Assembly (NCBI RefSeq): GCF_004210375.1
Contig: NC_134834.1
Span: 156,569,290 to 156,633,289, forward strand
Length of the DNA stretch: 64,000 nucleotides
Direction: 5' to 3'
From: Tachypleus tridentatus
Lineage: Eukaryota > Arthropoda > Merostomata > Xiphosura > Limulidae
The notes beneath the pieces were generated by a model. That model made no database searches. It had not been told where the DNA came from and saw nothing but the letters and a program-made list of their open reading frames with translations. Both the position numbers and the translations under genes were made by a program. Positions 35,097 to 47,022 of this stretch are shown in pieces (position 1 is the stretch's first letter; each line of letters opens with the position of its first letter).

Positions 35097-36865
35097 TTTT
35101 AAGCCTAACTACATTTTTCAATAAACTTTTGTTGCTTGAACTTCTAATATAATGTTTTATAAAATGGGAAGATATGGCAGTTTCATGTGTGTTATTGTTT
35201 TGAAATAACTTGTTCTACACTTTTCTGAATGCACTTGGGCTTAAGGCTGTTTGGCTGTTGTATTGATAATTTTGTTTGATCATTTTCTAAGGTTTTCATC
35301 ACTTTCATTTGATATGCTAGTAAATTTAAGTTGACAGTTGGCATTATGAGCATAAAGCCAAATTGTTTGGAAGTGATACAATACAATGCTTTATAATACA
35401 TATTGCTTGATATACTTACTTCATTGCTTTACATATTTAAAATGGTCTACTTAACATTTGTTTTAAGAAATATAAAATTATAATATGCTTTGGCATAAGC
35501 TTGATGTTTAAATTATCATAATTTGACCTTCATGTTTCTACAACTTTAAATTAAATCCAATGAACACTTTTCCAGAAAATTAACCTTTCCAATTAAATGG
35601 GTTAATGTTGTAAAATATAAATCAGGCTCATTCTTTCAGCATCTAAGCATGCCTTTTTAAACTAATTTATCTTTTTAATTGAAAATTCAATCAAGTATTT
35701 AAACTAAAGAATTTTTGTGAGCGTACAAGTTTGAATACATTAGAGCTTTGTTGTAATATTCCAGTTGTTTTTTGTTTATTGTTCTGATTGTTGTCTTGAT
35801 GTACATGATTAATATAAACAACTTAGGATTATGAAGTTTAGTAATTTGTGCATGTTTGTTGAAGGTGTTTCTTGTTCTTTCATAAAAAAAAAAAAAATTT
35901 CACTGGACTTGCATAAATTGTGCCTTCTGAAAATGAACTGTATTTAAAGAATGAATTTGCTCTATCCTTTTGAATATAGATGTTTAAAAAACGTTACCCT
36001 TGTGAAATGGTGAACATGTATAGTTTGAAACTTTCTTATGATAGTGCTTAGGGAAAAGTTTTTTGATGGGATAACAAATTTTAGCATATTTTTTTCTGTG
36101 GCCTTTTTAATGGTTGGATCTTTAATGTCTTTTATTTACTTGTAATTTTCAACTTGACTTTATGAATAGAAATTATAGTACTAAAAAGTGGATTAACAAC
36201 ATTGTTTTTGATAACCAAGAATTATTAATTTAATTTTTACTTACAATTGTATATAAATCTTTAGTTTAATTAAATAAGTTTGGGTTACATAGATATTTGC
36301 TAAAGACTGTTAAGTGATAAATCAAATAAGACAGTATTATACTATTACTAAATATGGGTAGAATATGCATACACTGCAGTGAAAATCTTTTCTTTTACAT
36401 ATGAGCAGTGGAAGTATATCAGTTATGTTTTGTATGTTAAGTAGCTTAAAAAAACAATTATAGGATGGTTAGGTTTCTAATCAGCATTTTGGAACCAGTG
36501 AATGTTAGATCTGAACAGTACTTTATGAAAAAAAAAGAAAAGAGCACATTTTGATGCTAAGGAATATTTCAAAAAGTTTAGTAATTATTTATGGGTTTGA
36601 CAGCTATAGCTTAGACAAAAAAAGTGTTTAAATGTATATTTCTTAAGTATTCAGCACATTTTATCTGTGTTACATTTGTAAGGCAAACTTGCCTTTCTTT
36701 TGTTTCAGTTGTTTACAACAATTTAATGTTTTTGGCATTGAAAGGACTGCATATCTACCAGAATTGTAAATTGAGCTTGAATAAAAAAAGAGAGAAGAGT
36801 GTATTGTTAAATATCTTGCATAACAGTGAGTCATGATGCAATAAAGTGTCCAGAATTACTTTCGT
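35097..36865 (+). other. Endophilin-B 3' UTR with two possible polyadenylation signals
   Basis: AATAAA lies at 35120-35125, only 24 nt after the stop, and a second at 36840-36845 would give a 1.75-kb AT-rich UTR. Both are plain matches to the consensus; which is used cannot be told from DNA. No repeat insertion is seen between them, which fits a retained long UTR. Confidence 0.5.
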
Positions 36866-37462
36866 TTATGAATCAAATATTCATTAACATATAAAGTTGT
36901 TACTACAGGATGTTCTTTATCAGTATCAATACTGTAATCAAAGTATTAAAATAATCAAGAAGCTACTAGAAACACTTATCATATAGGGATTTTGGCTGTA
37001 TGTGAACTTTATTTTAAACAAACTTCAAATGATTCTACAAATGAGAGCATTTACTAGTAGAAAGGCTAACTGACTTATCAGCTTAGTTCCATTTAACAAA
37101 GAAGTGATTTTTTTTATTATACATAGCATATTCTGTCTGATAGTGAGACAGCTTTTTTTCTTTAAGAAAACCTAATCTTTTGTGGTGCTGTAACTCACTG
37201 AGCAGCCTCAGTAAATCTAAAATTTACTGAATGTAGTACATAGAAGGCAAAAATGGAAATATCATTTGTGGATGATTCTGATACACAAGCCCTAAAACAA
37301 GCTATTAAATACATTTTTAACTTAGCTTAAATAGGATTTGTCAAAGTACAAGTTATTGAAGATCACATATACCACTTTAAGGTATATCTCACACATCTGG
37401 TAGTATGCAGAAAAAAGTTTATTTTTCATAAATACTTTAGAAGTTACAGTCCATTAGTAGTA

Positions 37463-38557
37463 GGTTGTCCACAAATAAATGCTTTTGAACTGCGAAATTT
37501 TTAAAAGTATAAACCAATTTTGTAGAACATGCTTTAATCAAAGTATCATTTTCTTCGACACACTTTTGCCAACGTGTAACGATGCTGTTTATGCTTTTGC
37601 TGTAGAAATCAGAGTTTTTGTGGTCAATGAACTCCCTGAAAGCTTTTCCTGCAGCTGCCTAGTTTTGAGATCTCGTATTGTTCAAAACGTTGTCAAAGTG
37701 CTTGAAAAAATGAAATTATGTAGGGAAATAAATATGCTCCATATTTTTTTGGAGCATCAGCCTTGACAGGTTTTATAACGCCAATTTAGTTGATCTTCAG
37801 TCAGCTCGTGCAGAAACCACTTATCCAACTTTTTATTTCCAATCGCACTCTGCTCGGATTATAAGGCACTCGACTTATAATCCGAGTGTTGCAGGTTCGA
37901 ATCCCTGTCACACCAAATATGCTTGCCCTTTCAGTCGTGGGAGCATTATAATGTGACGGTCAATCTCACTATTTGTTGGTATTTGATATTTTAAGAGTAG
38001 CCTGAGAGTTGGCAGTGGGTGGTGATGACTAGTCTTACACTGCTAAATTAGGGACAGCTAGAGCATATAGCCCTCGTGTAGCTTTGCACAAAATTCAAAA
38101 CAAACCAATTACATTCAGGTGGTTGGCAATGCTTGATTTGCTTGTGCCTAGCTTTTCTGCAAGCTCGCGTCCTGTTGTATGAGGGTCTGTCTCAACTGCT
38201 TCCCTTAATGTGTTTTCATCTAAAGATGGCTTCGTTCCACGACCTTCGTGGTCTTCCAGACTTTCATCTCCATGTTGAAACCTTCGGAACTGACGCTGAA
38301 CTGTACGTTAAGTAACAGATCCATGATCGAATGCATGGTTGATGTTTCGTGTAGTTTCAGTAAAATCAGACGAAAATCATTCTTGTCCTTGCTACCTTGA
38401 GGGTTGCGAAACTTACTCTGAGTAGAGTTGAAACAGCAGACAATTAGGATACCTTGTAAGTGAGAAAATGATTAAACCAAACAACCAACGATAAGTTACT
38501 CAATATTCAGCTTCTAAATACCATCGTGAGAATTCCGACATTTATTTCTGGACAATC
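37463..38557 (-). mobile_element. Deleted mariner (SETMAR/Hsmar-like) interrupted by a SINE
   Basis: TA flanks 37461-37462 and 38558-38559. The ends GGTTGTCCACAAATAAATG and CATTTATTTCTGGACAATC (inverted) are typical mariner ends. On the minus strand the HTH part is seen (RQFRRFQHGDESLEDHEGRG, ELAEKLGTSKSSIANHLNVI), then, past the SINE, KLDKWFLHELTE, and directly the C-terminal AFREFIDHKNSDFYSK and VTRWQKCVE. The DDD catalytic region is absent. Confidence 0.88.
37844..38104 (+). mobile_element. tRNA-head SINE (family 1) inside the mariner copy
   Basis: The 5' head is shortened (starts near the anticodon arm); box B GGTTCGAATCC and the body are present. CCAAT at 37839-37843 and 38105-38109 is the probable target-site duplication, splitting the mariner codons for NVIG and NKKLDKW. 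Confidence 0.9.
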
Positions 38558-38559
38558 TA

Positions 38560-39511
38560 ATATTTGTGAATGATTTTTATACTGTGTTAATTATTAATTA
38601 GAATCTTGGATTAGGAATCCTGCCAAAATAGCTGATTTTGACTTACGTTGTTGGTTAACACGAATTTGGAGTTTTTCTCGCGATGTTTATTACACATGTA
38701 ACTTAAAAGACTTTGATCTGCGTATATTTTGTATTACATATTTGTTAATGTTTTTATTTATCTTTTAGTGATTCTCTGATGAATGTGAATAGAATAATAT
38801 ACAATGGCTTTTGTGCTATAAAGGTTTTAATTTTGTTTTCAAATTTACTGAGTACAGTATGAGCAGAAGTTATAATATAAACACAACATTAACACGAGGT
38901 CTTAAAGCAATATTTTAGTAGATTTTTATTAATTTAAATAAAGTGTTATGTAGCCACCATCATGATCAAAGAGCTAATTTTAACATGATATTGAAATCTA
39001 AAATTATTTTTATGACTTGTATTTTTTTTAGCGTTTACACAGTTACTAATATTTCCAATTGTAATATTAATAATAAGATATTAAACAGTGGTTTAGGTAG
39101 GTGGAACGTTTATAGATTTAAAGCTCTGAAATCGAATAGTTCAATGGTGAATAGATTTCAGGTAGCCCATTGTGTGCCTGGCACCCAAACAGACTACATT
39201 GGTTTGAGTATGTCGTATTAAAATGATTCTTAATATGCGTATCAACTACTTGTGACAAACAGTCAATATAAAGTTGCAGCGGATTTTAAAACTAAAGTTT
39301 GACATCTTAATTGATTGCTTGTGGGAAGAGTATGTAAAAAGAGTCCATTCTGACACAAAATTTTCATATGCTGAGATTATAAACGTGACTCAATTGGCGA
39401 TTTGGAATTTAAAAGGTGGGAATATCTTTTGAATTTAATGGTATTGGAAAAAAGAAAATGTAGATCAACTTGGGGCTTAGGACTGTTCAGAATGACATCT
39501 GCAGTAAGTTA
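38560..39511. other. Gene-free stretch
   Basis: AT-rich; a 92-codon frame at 38943 shows no family signature. Confidence 0.45.
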
Positions 39512-41122
39512 CACAGTTATGACAGAAAGTGTTCGTACCCCTGCGTCGTGAGTAGGTTTTTCCTCATAATTTAAAAAAATATCACGATTAGGATAATGAA
39601 AGTATAGTATATTATACATATCATATTAACACACATCTACATAACTTTTTATGTAAATTGAACGACAAATAAACTGTATAAACAAATAACTAAACATAGG
39701 AGGGGCAGAAAGTGTTCGTGCGTCTACTTTAATAGTCAGTTGTATAGCCTTTCAGGTGAATTACTTGGCGCAGTCTCTCTTCATAGCCCTCCATGATCGT
39801 TTGACAGTACGCGACTGGTATTTTCTTCCATTCTTCTTTACAGAAGGCCTCTTAACTCTTGCAAGATTTTTGGATGGCGCTGATGAACCCTTGTCTTCAA
39901 CTCATACCAAACGTTTTCAATTGGGTTGAGATCGGGTGATTGCGATGGCCACTCCAGAACGCTTAAATGGTTCCTCTGCAACCAGGATTGCACATATTTC
40001 GATGTGTGCTTAGGGTCATTGTCGTGCTGGAAGATCCAACGACGCCAAAGCCGCAAGTTCCGAGCATCATTCTTGATATAAGTGCCTAATATATCAACGT
40101 ACTCTTCTTTTTTCATGATTCCGTTGACACGGTGAAGGCTGCCTACGCCAGAAGAGCTGAAGGAACCCCTTAGCATGATCGAGTCACCTCCGTGTTTAAC
40201 TGTAGGGACGGTGTTCTTTGGAAGATTTCGTTCCTCCTTCTTACGAAAAGTATTGTGGCCGAAAAGCTGGATTTTAGTCTCGTCTGACCAAAGAATACTC
40301 TTCCAATAGGTAAAGGATTTATCTACATGCTTTCTTGCATACCTCAATCGTGCTTCTAAATGAACATACTTTAAATGTGGAGTTCTACGAGGACGGTATG
40401 CTTTGAACCTAGAAGAGCGTAACATGTTCGTAACTGTAGAGGTTCAACCCCAGTTTCCCTTACCAGTTTCTGTATGTCATTACGTGTTAAACGAGGGTTC
40501 CTACTAACTTCTTTGAGAACCTTCCTCTTGATTATCTCTGGAATTTTGGTGGGGCGTCCGGAACGAGGGAGGTTAGCAGTTGATCCTGTAAGTTTAAACT
40601 TGGCAATTATGCTTTGAATAGTAAACGTTGGCACATTAAGTTGTGTAGCAATACCAGAAAGAGACACACGAGCCTTGTATTTTACAATACGGTTTTTTAA
40701 CTTATCAGTGGACAGTTGTTTCCTGTTCGCCATGATGACCAAGTAGATAATGACGGAGACTGCGCTAAATTGCTGGAAGTACATTTTTTGCTGGCTAAAT
40801 TCCAATAATTATGAACCCAGTGTCTAATTCTGGAATGGTATGATGTAGTTTATTCGCCAAACCATACAAAAAATTTTACGGGAATATCAGTTTGCCACAC
40901 GTTCTGAACTGTACGAACACTTTCTGCTCCTATTTTTGGTTATTTGTTTATAAACAGTTTATTTGTCGTTTAATTTACATAAACTTTTATGTAGATGTGT
41001 GTTATTGTAATATTTATAATATATTATACTTCTATTCGCCTACTCGTGATACCTTTTAAGTTATGAGCAAAAAACCACTCGGGACGCAGAGGTACGAACA
41101 TACGTATTATGTCGTAACTGTG
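39512..41122 (-). mobile_element. Nearly full-length Tc1-type transposon with long IR/DR-like ends
   Basis: Terminal inverted repeats are about 200 bp (39512-39720 and 40895-41122). Each end carries an outer and an inner copy of CAGAAAGTGTTCGTAC, the Sleeping Beauty-like IR/DR layout; the right outer copy is damaged. About 1.6 kb in all. AATAAACTGT-type sequence is shared by both arms. Confidence 0.9.
39729..40733 (-). pseudogene. Tc1 transposase pseudogene (DD34E)
   Basis: The start is ATG at 40733 (MANRKQLSTDK). A paired-like HTH domain (IATQLNVPTFTIQSIIAKFK), a GRPTK hook and RNPRLTRNDIQKLVRETGVE follow. A frameshift near 40435-40445 leads to RSSRFKAYRPRRTPHL and the catalytic domain: D in LWSDETKIQLFG, D in HDNDPKHTS, and E in LNPIENVW with 34 residues between the last two. 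A second frameshift near 39850 separates ELRG from the terminal KEEWKKIPVAYC, EGYEERLRQVI and GYTTDY. Only these two lesions were seen, so decay is recent. Confidence 0.9.
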
Positions 41123-41536
41123 CCTTAACCTTGATGAGCATAGTGCCACGTCTTATAACAAGTGAGAGTACACAAACAAAGTCATTGGCAAATTAGTATA
41201 CAACATAACTGAGAAGAATATTTGTCTGGAAGAGTGACAAGTCACGTGTACTGAAATTATTTCAGCGTCAAGTAATCTGTACCATTGCATACCTTAAACA
41301 CACAGAATGAAATTGGTGTTCATGCAATATCATATAAAGACATCCTGGTTAATTTATTGATTCCAACACCATCACTGTATTTCTATTTGATAGAATTGTT
41401 AACGTGGTTGTTGGGAACTCATCAATCTTGCGTACTTCATGGATATAAACAAAAACAGCTTTACAGTAAAGACTTTTTCAGTGAAAACTACATTGGAGAG
41501 CTCGTGATAACGAGAAAACCCACTTGTGGAGAAAAA

Positions 41537-41633
41537 TATATATGTAAAACCGGCTGACCAAAGAAGATCGAAACGTTGTTCGTTCCTCTACATAGAGCTT
41601 TCTCTACCCATACCAGCCGTTTTTACATATATA
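41537..41633. repeat. Fold-back repeat, shortened copy
   Basis: TATATATGTAAAACCGGCTG (41537-41556) is inverted at 41614-41633. Between them lies GATCGAAACGTTGTTC, the same core as at 8738 and 46510. Confidence 0.7.
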
Positions 41634-41639
41634 GACGTT

Positions 41640-42615
41640 GCAAAGCTATTGTCAAAATAAGCACATCAAATTTTAATGATAATTTGCCCCATTTTATCTT
41701 CAAATATGCACGTAATGTCTATAACTAAATTTCAAAGAGTCCAAGTTTTGTTGCACCGATTCCAATGAATTTTTTTATTTTTTTGAATATTTTTCCTTTC
41801 ACTTCTGGTATTGAGAATATGAAATACCGATTTTCAGGAGGTACTGCGACAGCTGTCGAAACGTCACAACAAAGTATAATTAGTAGGTTGATAATTATCT
41901 TAAACTACTCGTTAGGTCAAGAGGTTAAAGTGTTGTATATTTGTTTTGTACTTCTTAATAGAAATCACAAATTTATAATTACCAAATAATAATCGCTTCC
42001 CAGATCAAGATGTAAATTGCACACTCAACATTTCTACCCTCTCTATAATTTAGGGTTTGGTGGAAAGAGAGCAAATAGTGCAACTTTGCCCAGTGAATAA
42101 CGGACATTTGGAGACAACTGTTTAACTTTTACATTTATTTTGTTTGCTATTACACAGAAATTTCTCTGTCTGATTGGATACTGATTAGCAAGAACAAACA
42201 TTGAAATAATTGGGTTGACTTGAAACGTTTTGTTACTTAATAAAATGTTAATATTTTCTCCAATGTTCTTTTATTTGGCATTTATGATGGCAGAAAAACA
42301 TGTATATTCAATAGATATTTATACAAAATGATGAAAAAAAAACTTATAATCCCAGCACTTTCGAAAGGTAGAGTTCTCTTCTTTAGCAGCAGACTAGTAT
42401 GTTATTCTTACCACCTTCTAATTAAGTCTAATATTTTCTATTGTATTTTATTTTATTCTTTGTACATCTAAAGACATGCATAAAGTCAAGTTTTTTTCCT
42501 GATACGACGTCTTTTAGCTAAATGAGATTAACATGGATTAATTATTTTCTACTTTACTTTATTTTACTATTTATAAATGATTAAACAACAGAAGGCGTTT
42601 TCATTCAATTACACA
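41640..42615. other. Gene-free stretch
   Basis: Nothing supportable on either strand. Confidence 0.4.
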
Positions 42616-42619
42616 TTTT

Positions 42620-42745
42620 GTTCGTTTGTTCTTAAGCACAAAGCTACAAAATTTGATACATATATATGCTAAGTTTAGGGAATTGAAATCTATATTTTAA
42701 CGTTGCAAGCTCGTGAGCTTGTATTTGACTCACCAGAGGAATTTT
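42620..42745 (-). mobile_element. Decayed Val-type SINE
   Basis: It has TTAAGCACAAAGCTACA followed by a degraded head; recognisable only by tail and spacing. Confidence 0.4.
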
Positions 42746-43214
42746 TGATTGCAGAGTTCAGGTTAAGTTTCTATAGAGATACTCGACACTTCATATCAAC
42801 TGGTGACGAACTAGAAATAAGTTATAAGGACATGTAGGTAAACGACACATTAACCGTTAATGGGTGGAATGTGAAAAACTTGCGCTCTGTCCAGTAATGG
42901 TTATGGAGTCGCAAGGCTATATCAATTATGACAGCCATGCATATAGTAATCATGACATTGAATGACACAAACTACACACACGAAAGCCGTAAAAATCTGC
43001 AAACCATGAGCGTGTACATCGTAAGAAAGGACCACATACACTACGGCTCTCGGTAATTGTATAATACAAATAAAAACAGCACCGTACCATAAAAAAAAAA
43101 AAAACGATAAATTTGAAGTAGAGGTCTTGTGATCCAAAGCGTGCTTTGCTGTATTGTATATTAGCTAAAGCGACGTGAAAATCCAAGTAACATGTATAGT
43201 AATTTTTATCTTGG

Positions 43215-43382
43215 AGTCAAGCGTGGCCTAGTAGTCAACCTTCGCGATTGTGGATCTCCTTTCACGTCTCGTTACCCCATAACATGCCAAAATAAAATTA
43301 CACCCCACACTCTGGAGTTAGCGATGAAATACCACAATCCAGCGGGACAATAGTTGGCTTTAAGTGTTGTTGACTAGCTGCT
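43215..43382 (+). mobile_element. Decayed tRNA-head SINE
   Basis: CGTGGCCTAGTAGTCAACCT (box A like) is followed by a degraded body ending TGACTAGCTGCTG. The next SINE begins immediately after it. Confidence 0.4.
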
Positions 43383-43655
43383 GGCCCGGCATGGCCAAGC
43401 GTGTTAAGGCGTTCGACTCGTAATCCGAGGGTCGCGGGTTCGAATCTCGGTCGCACCAAACATGCTCGCCCTTTCAGCTGTGGGGGCGTTATAATGTGAT
43501 GGTCAATCCCACTATTCGTTGGTAAAAGAGTAGCCCAAGAGTTGGTGGTGGGTGGTGATGACTAGCTGCCTTCCCTCTAGTCTTACACTGCTAAATTATG
43601 GACGGCGAGTGCAGATAACCCTCCAGTAGTTTTGCGCGAAATTAAAAAAAAAACC
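43383..43655 (+). mobile_element. tRNA-head SINE (family 1)
   Basis: Full length: head GGCCCGGCATGGCCAAGCG, box B GGGTTCGAATCTC, body and GCGCGAAATTA tail with A tract. Confidence 0.94.
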
Positions 43656-43775
43656 CAAAAAAGGCATAATTACCAAAAACAAGAATTGTGTCATGCATAC
43701 CTTGCAGTCAAGAGAATATTATGACTTTATAATTATAGAGTAATATTTTAGTAATATGTGTTCCTTTATTGAGAG

Positions 43776-43885
43776 CCCCACGATAGTACAGCGGTAAGTC
43801 TACGGATTTACAACGCTAAAATCAGAGGTTCTATTCCCCGCGGTGGATAGCCCGATGTGGATTTGCTATAAAAATACAAACACAC
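43776..43885 (+). mobile_element. Val-type SINE (family 2)
   Basis: CAGCGGTAAGTCTACGGATT then TACAACGCTAAAATCAGAGG, GTTCTATTCCCC, ATAGCCCGATGTGG and TTGCTATAAAAA with a CACAC tail. Confidence 0.85.
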
Positions 43886-44099
43886 ACTTCTTCGTTACGT
43901 TTTCGTGACTATCTCTTTCAGTGAAAACTGGCACGGTCTAGATACGCAGATGCTAATAAAATTCAATATTCCATTTTCTGAGATTATTACAGCTCTTGTA
44001 TATATAATGTAACGTAATGCTATGGTGATCAATTTTTAATTATCTGATGGATTTCTGTCATTCTTACACAAAATAATGTGTAGTTTGGTTCCTGATTAT

Positions 44100-44350
44100 T
44101 GGGTCTGATGATTAAATCGCTCGACTCCTTGTTTGTGGGTCGTGAGAAAGAGACCCGTCATCAACCACGGGTTCAGACGTAAGAGTACTATGATGTTTTG
44201 GTAAATACCACTAAGCGATTAAAGTAATCCAGTAGTTGGTGGTGAGTAGTGTTGCCAAGCTGCCTTTCATTTAGTTTGTCCCTTCAAAGGCAGGGATTTC
44301 TGGCGTAGCTAACCATTTAATAGCCTTGCGCTAAAATTCAACAAACAAAC
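44100..44350 (+). mobile_element. Diverged tRNA-head SINE
   Basis: A head like GGTCTGATGATTAAATCGCT is followed by a body related to family 1 (CAGTAGTTGGTGGTGAGTAG, GCTGCCTTTCATTTAGT, CTTGCGCTAAAATTCAACA). Confidence 0.6.
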
Positions 44351-44778
44351 CCGAACTTAACTGCATTCCTGTTTGGTTCGTTTGCAGTTTCACGATTTCA
44401 TCGTCATGGGAACGTATTAATGTGCTAGTTTCATACACACTTGTGTTGTTTACTTTTGTTGTTAGTCTCTTTAGGGTTTCTCATAATTTCCTCTGAAATT
44501 TACTTTAAAGGAGACAATGTGCTGCCCTTAAAACTTCAAGTTAAAAATATCCCCTTTACTGTGGCTGTTCAAAGAACAAAGGAATCTATGATAACATTAT
44601 ACAATTTACTGTGCTGTAAGAAACTATTCCGCTTTTTATCTTGTTTTCGTTTATCATATCTTTGAAAGAAAAAGGTCGAGCGAACACATTAGATGTTGAC
44701 ATTTATGAATATGACCGATGTATGTTTAAGACTTTTGTGAAATCTGTGTATTTTCTAATTCCAATTTCTATTTGAAAA

Positions 44779-44993
44779 GACCCGGCATGGCCAAGCGTGT
44801 TAAGGCGTGCGACTCGTAATCTGAGGGTTGCGGGTTTGCATCCCCGTCGCGCCAAACATGCTTGCCCTTTCAGCCGTGTGAGTGTTATAATGTTACGGTC
44901 AATCCCACTATTCGTTGGTAAAAGAGTAGCCCAAGAGTTGGCGGTGAGTTGTGATGACTAGCTGCCTTCCCTCTAGTCTTACACTGCTAAATT
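44779..44993 (+). mobile_element. tRNA-head SINE (family 1), 3' end lost
   Basis: Head and most of the body are intact. The copy stops at ACACTGCTAAATTT, about 60 bp short of the usual tail. Confidence 0.9.
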
Positions 44994-45167
44994 TATTTTT
45001 AAAGATAAATATCATAAGAAATTTATTTAAGAAAATGTACAAAAGTCACATTTTTGTAAGTGTAACCACTATGTTAGTGATCACATAAAGTTTTTGAATA
45101 CAGGGATGATGCTTATTTTGACTTCAAAAACAAATTGTATTTCAGAAATACAGTGTAGTTTATAAAT

Positions 45168-45375
45168 AGACGTGGTCTAATGATTAGCATTACAGTCTAT
45201 GTCCCTTTAGTACAGTCCCTTTGTCGCAAAAAAAATAAAAATAAAAAATTGCCTTCTGCACTTTAGAGTCGTATGTATGTTATAAAATGTCAAATCCCAC
45301 TATTTGATTAAAGTACTCCAGTCTGTCCGTACTACGTTAGGGGTGGTTAGCTTATATGACTGTTGTGTTTAGCTT
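45168..45375 (+). mobile_element. Diverged tRNA-head SINE
   Basis: GTGGTCTAATGATTAGCATT head, CTTCTGCACTTTAGAGTCG, AAATCCCACTATTTGATTAA and a TTTAGCTTTGTATA tail. Confidence 0.5.
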
Positions 45376-45491
45376 TGTATATTTATATGAAATAAAATAA
45401 ACTATTGTTCTCATGTATAAATAAAAAAAATACTAGAAAAACAACTGTGGTACACAAGACCAAAAGTAACTCGACCTAGTCCTGATTTCGC

Positions 45492-45560
45492 GTAAAACAT
45501 TATGTTATACGGTCACCAGGACAACTGTAAAACATTATATTATACGGTCACCAGGACAAC
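45492..45560 (+). repeat. 35-bp tandem duplication
   Basis: GTAAAACATTATGTTATACG... occurs at 45492 and again at 45527 with one change in the first part. Confidence 0.9.
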
Positions 45561-46286
45561 CGAGCGGTAGCACAAGAATTAATCTTGGTCCAACGGATAG
45601 AGCAAAATACCTGACTTGGAGCCAGCAGTCAAGATTTTAGTAACGGTTCTTGTCAAACCACATGGAACAAATATTAATGCGTTACTATGTTATCCTTGTG
45701 TAAAGTGAGGACTGTAAATCGTTTTGTTTTCGTAGCCACGTTATTTTCACATTTAAAGACAAAAATACGGTGGCCTCTTTTGTAACTAATATAAAGCCAC
45801 AGTTTCTGAAGTTTAATCAGGCGTGTTATTTTATTTTGATCGTGTAAACCAGCTCGACTTTAGAGCAGACTGGCCTAGATAAGCAACTTCGAAGAGACGA
45901 AGCAGCTGGCTTTGTTGACCTAGCCAAAATGGTTCCGCTATAATATACCACGTATGTTATTTTGTATATTTATCAGAAACTTCCCCAACCCCCAGATTAA
46001 TCGCATACCTATATGAAAATAAAATGATCTTTGGGAGAGAAGCTTGCGTAAAGTTTGATATCTGGTGAGTTACTGTCCGGTTTTGACCTTACGTGGATTT
46101 ACTACCTATCGGACGCATTGAGTGGAATACCACTTGATAACTGTTATTGATTCAGCTTGCAACATTAAGTTAAGATGGTTTTGTTTAATGCTAAACAAAG
46201 ATATGTTTTCTGCAAACAACTATGTTAAAACTTAGATTCACTTTCTTGTTTGTTCTTGTGAGAAGTGATAGCAGCAGAATTTTGGG

Positions 46287-46376
46287 AATTTTAGTCTTAC
46301 TCTGTAATAGTGGCTTACTGTAAAAATAATTTTAGTCTTACTCTGTAATAGTGGCTTACTCTAAAAATAATTTTAG
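46287..46376 (+). repeat. 41-bp tandem duplication plus partial third unit
   Basis: AATTTTAGTCTTACTCTGTA... repeats at 46287 and 46328, with AATTTTAG of a third unit at 46369. Confidence 0.9.
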
Positions 46377-46458
46377 GTGATTTACAAATTTCTGTTTTAA
46401 TAACGTAATAAAAAACGACACCGCTTGATGATGAGAAATACACTTGAAATAAAAATGT

Positions 46459-46558
46459 ATCTCAGAATGGCTTGTATGGGCATTAACACTTTTATTGATA
46501 ACCTGGGAAGGTCGAAACGTTGTTCTCTGCTTAATACCCTTACCAGCCGTTCTGAGAT
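46459..46558. repeat. Fold-back repeat, shortened copy
   Basis: ATCTCAGAATGGCTTGTATG at 46459 is inverted at the right end (CAGCCGTTCTGAGAT, to 46558). The centre has AAGGTCGAAACGTTGTTCTC. Confidence 0.8.
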
Positions 46559-46918
46559 TAAAAAGAAAACAATACTGTATACACACATGTCATGGATGTA
46601 GGTAGCTATGACGTCACTAGGGTCTGGACTTTAGGATAAATTCGAAATTTAATGTACTATGTGGTTATCATACCAGTTTAGACCTCGGGTAAATTGTTTC
46701 TGTTGCTAATGCCATACCACACAGGTTCTCTCAGAAAGGCCCTGACCACTTCTAACTTTTGAGACCCCTGACTATAATAATAAAAAAATGATGACACATG
46801 AAAACGAAATAGGATGGTCATTAGCCCAACAGAAGTGAAACATAATTAGTATACACAATTTGCATCTCTAAGCTGTGTGTCACATTTTTTGTTTGTTTGG
46901 ATAACACATAAAAACAAC

Positions 46919-47022
46919 TCCCAGTGGACTTACAACGCTAGAAACCGGGCTTCGGTACCCGTTGTGGACAGAGCACAGGTAACCCGTTGTGCACCTTTGT
47001 GCTTAACTAACAAACAATAATA
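46919..47022 (+). mobile_element. Val-type SINE (family 3) with head deletion
   Basis: CTCCCAGTGGACTTACAACG shows loss of the box A part. GAAACCGGGCTTCGGTACCC and ACAGAGCACAGGTAACCC follow, then TTTGTGCTTAACTAACAAAC. Confidence 0.8.

Noticed and set aside
41285-41557. 90-codon + strand frame
   Set aside because: No homology signature; its 3' part overlaps the fold-back repeat.
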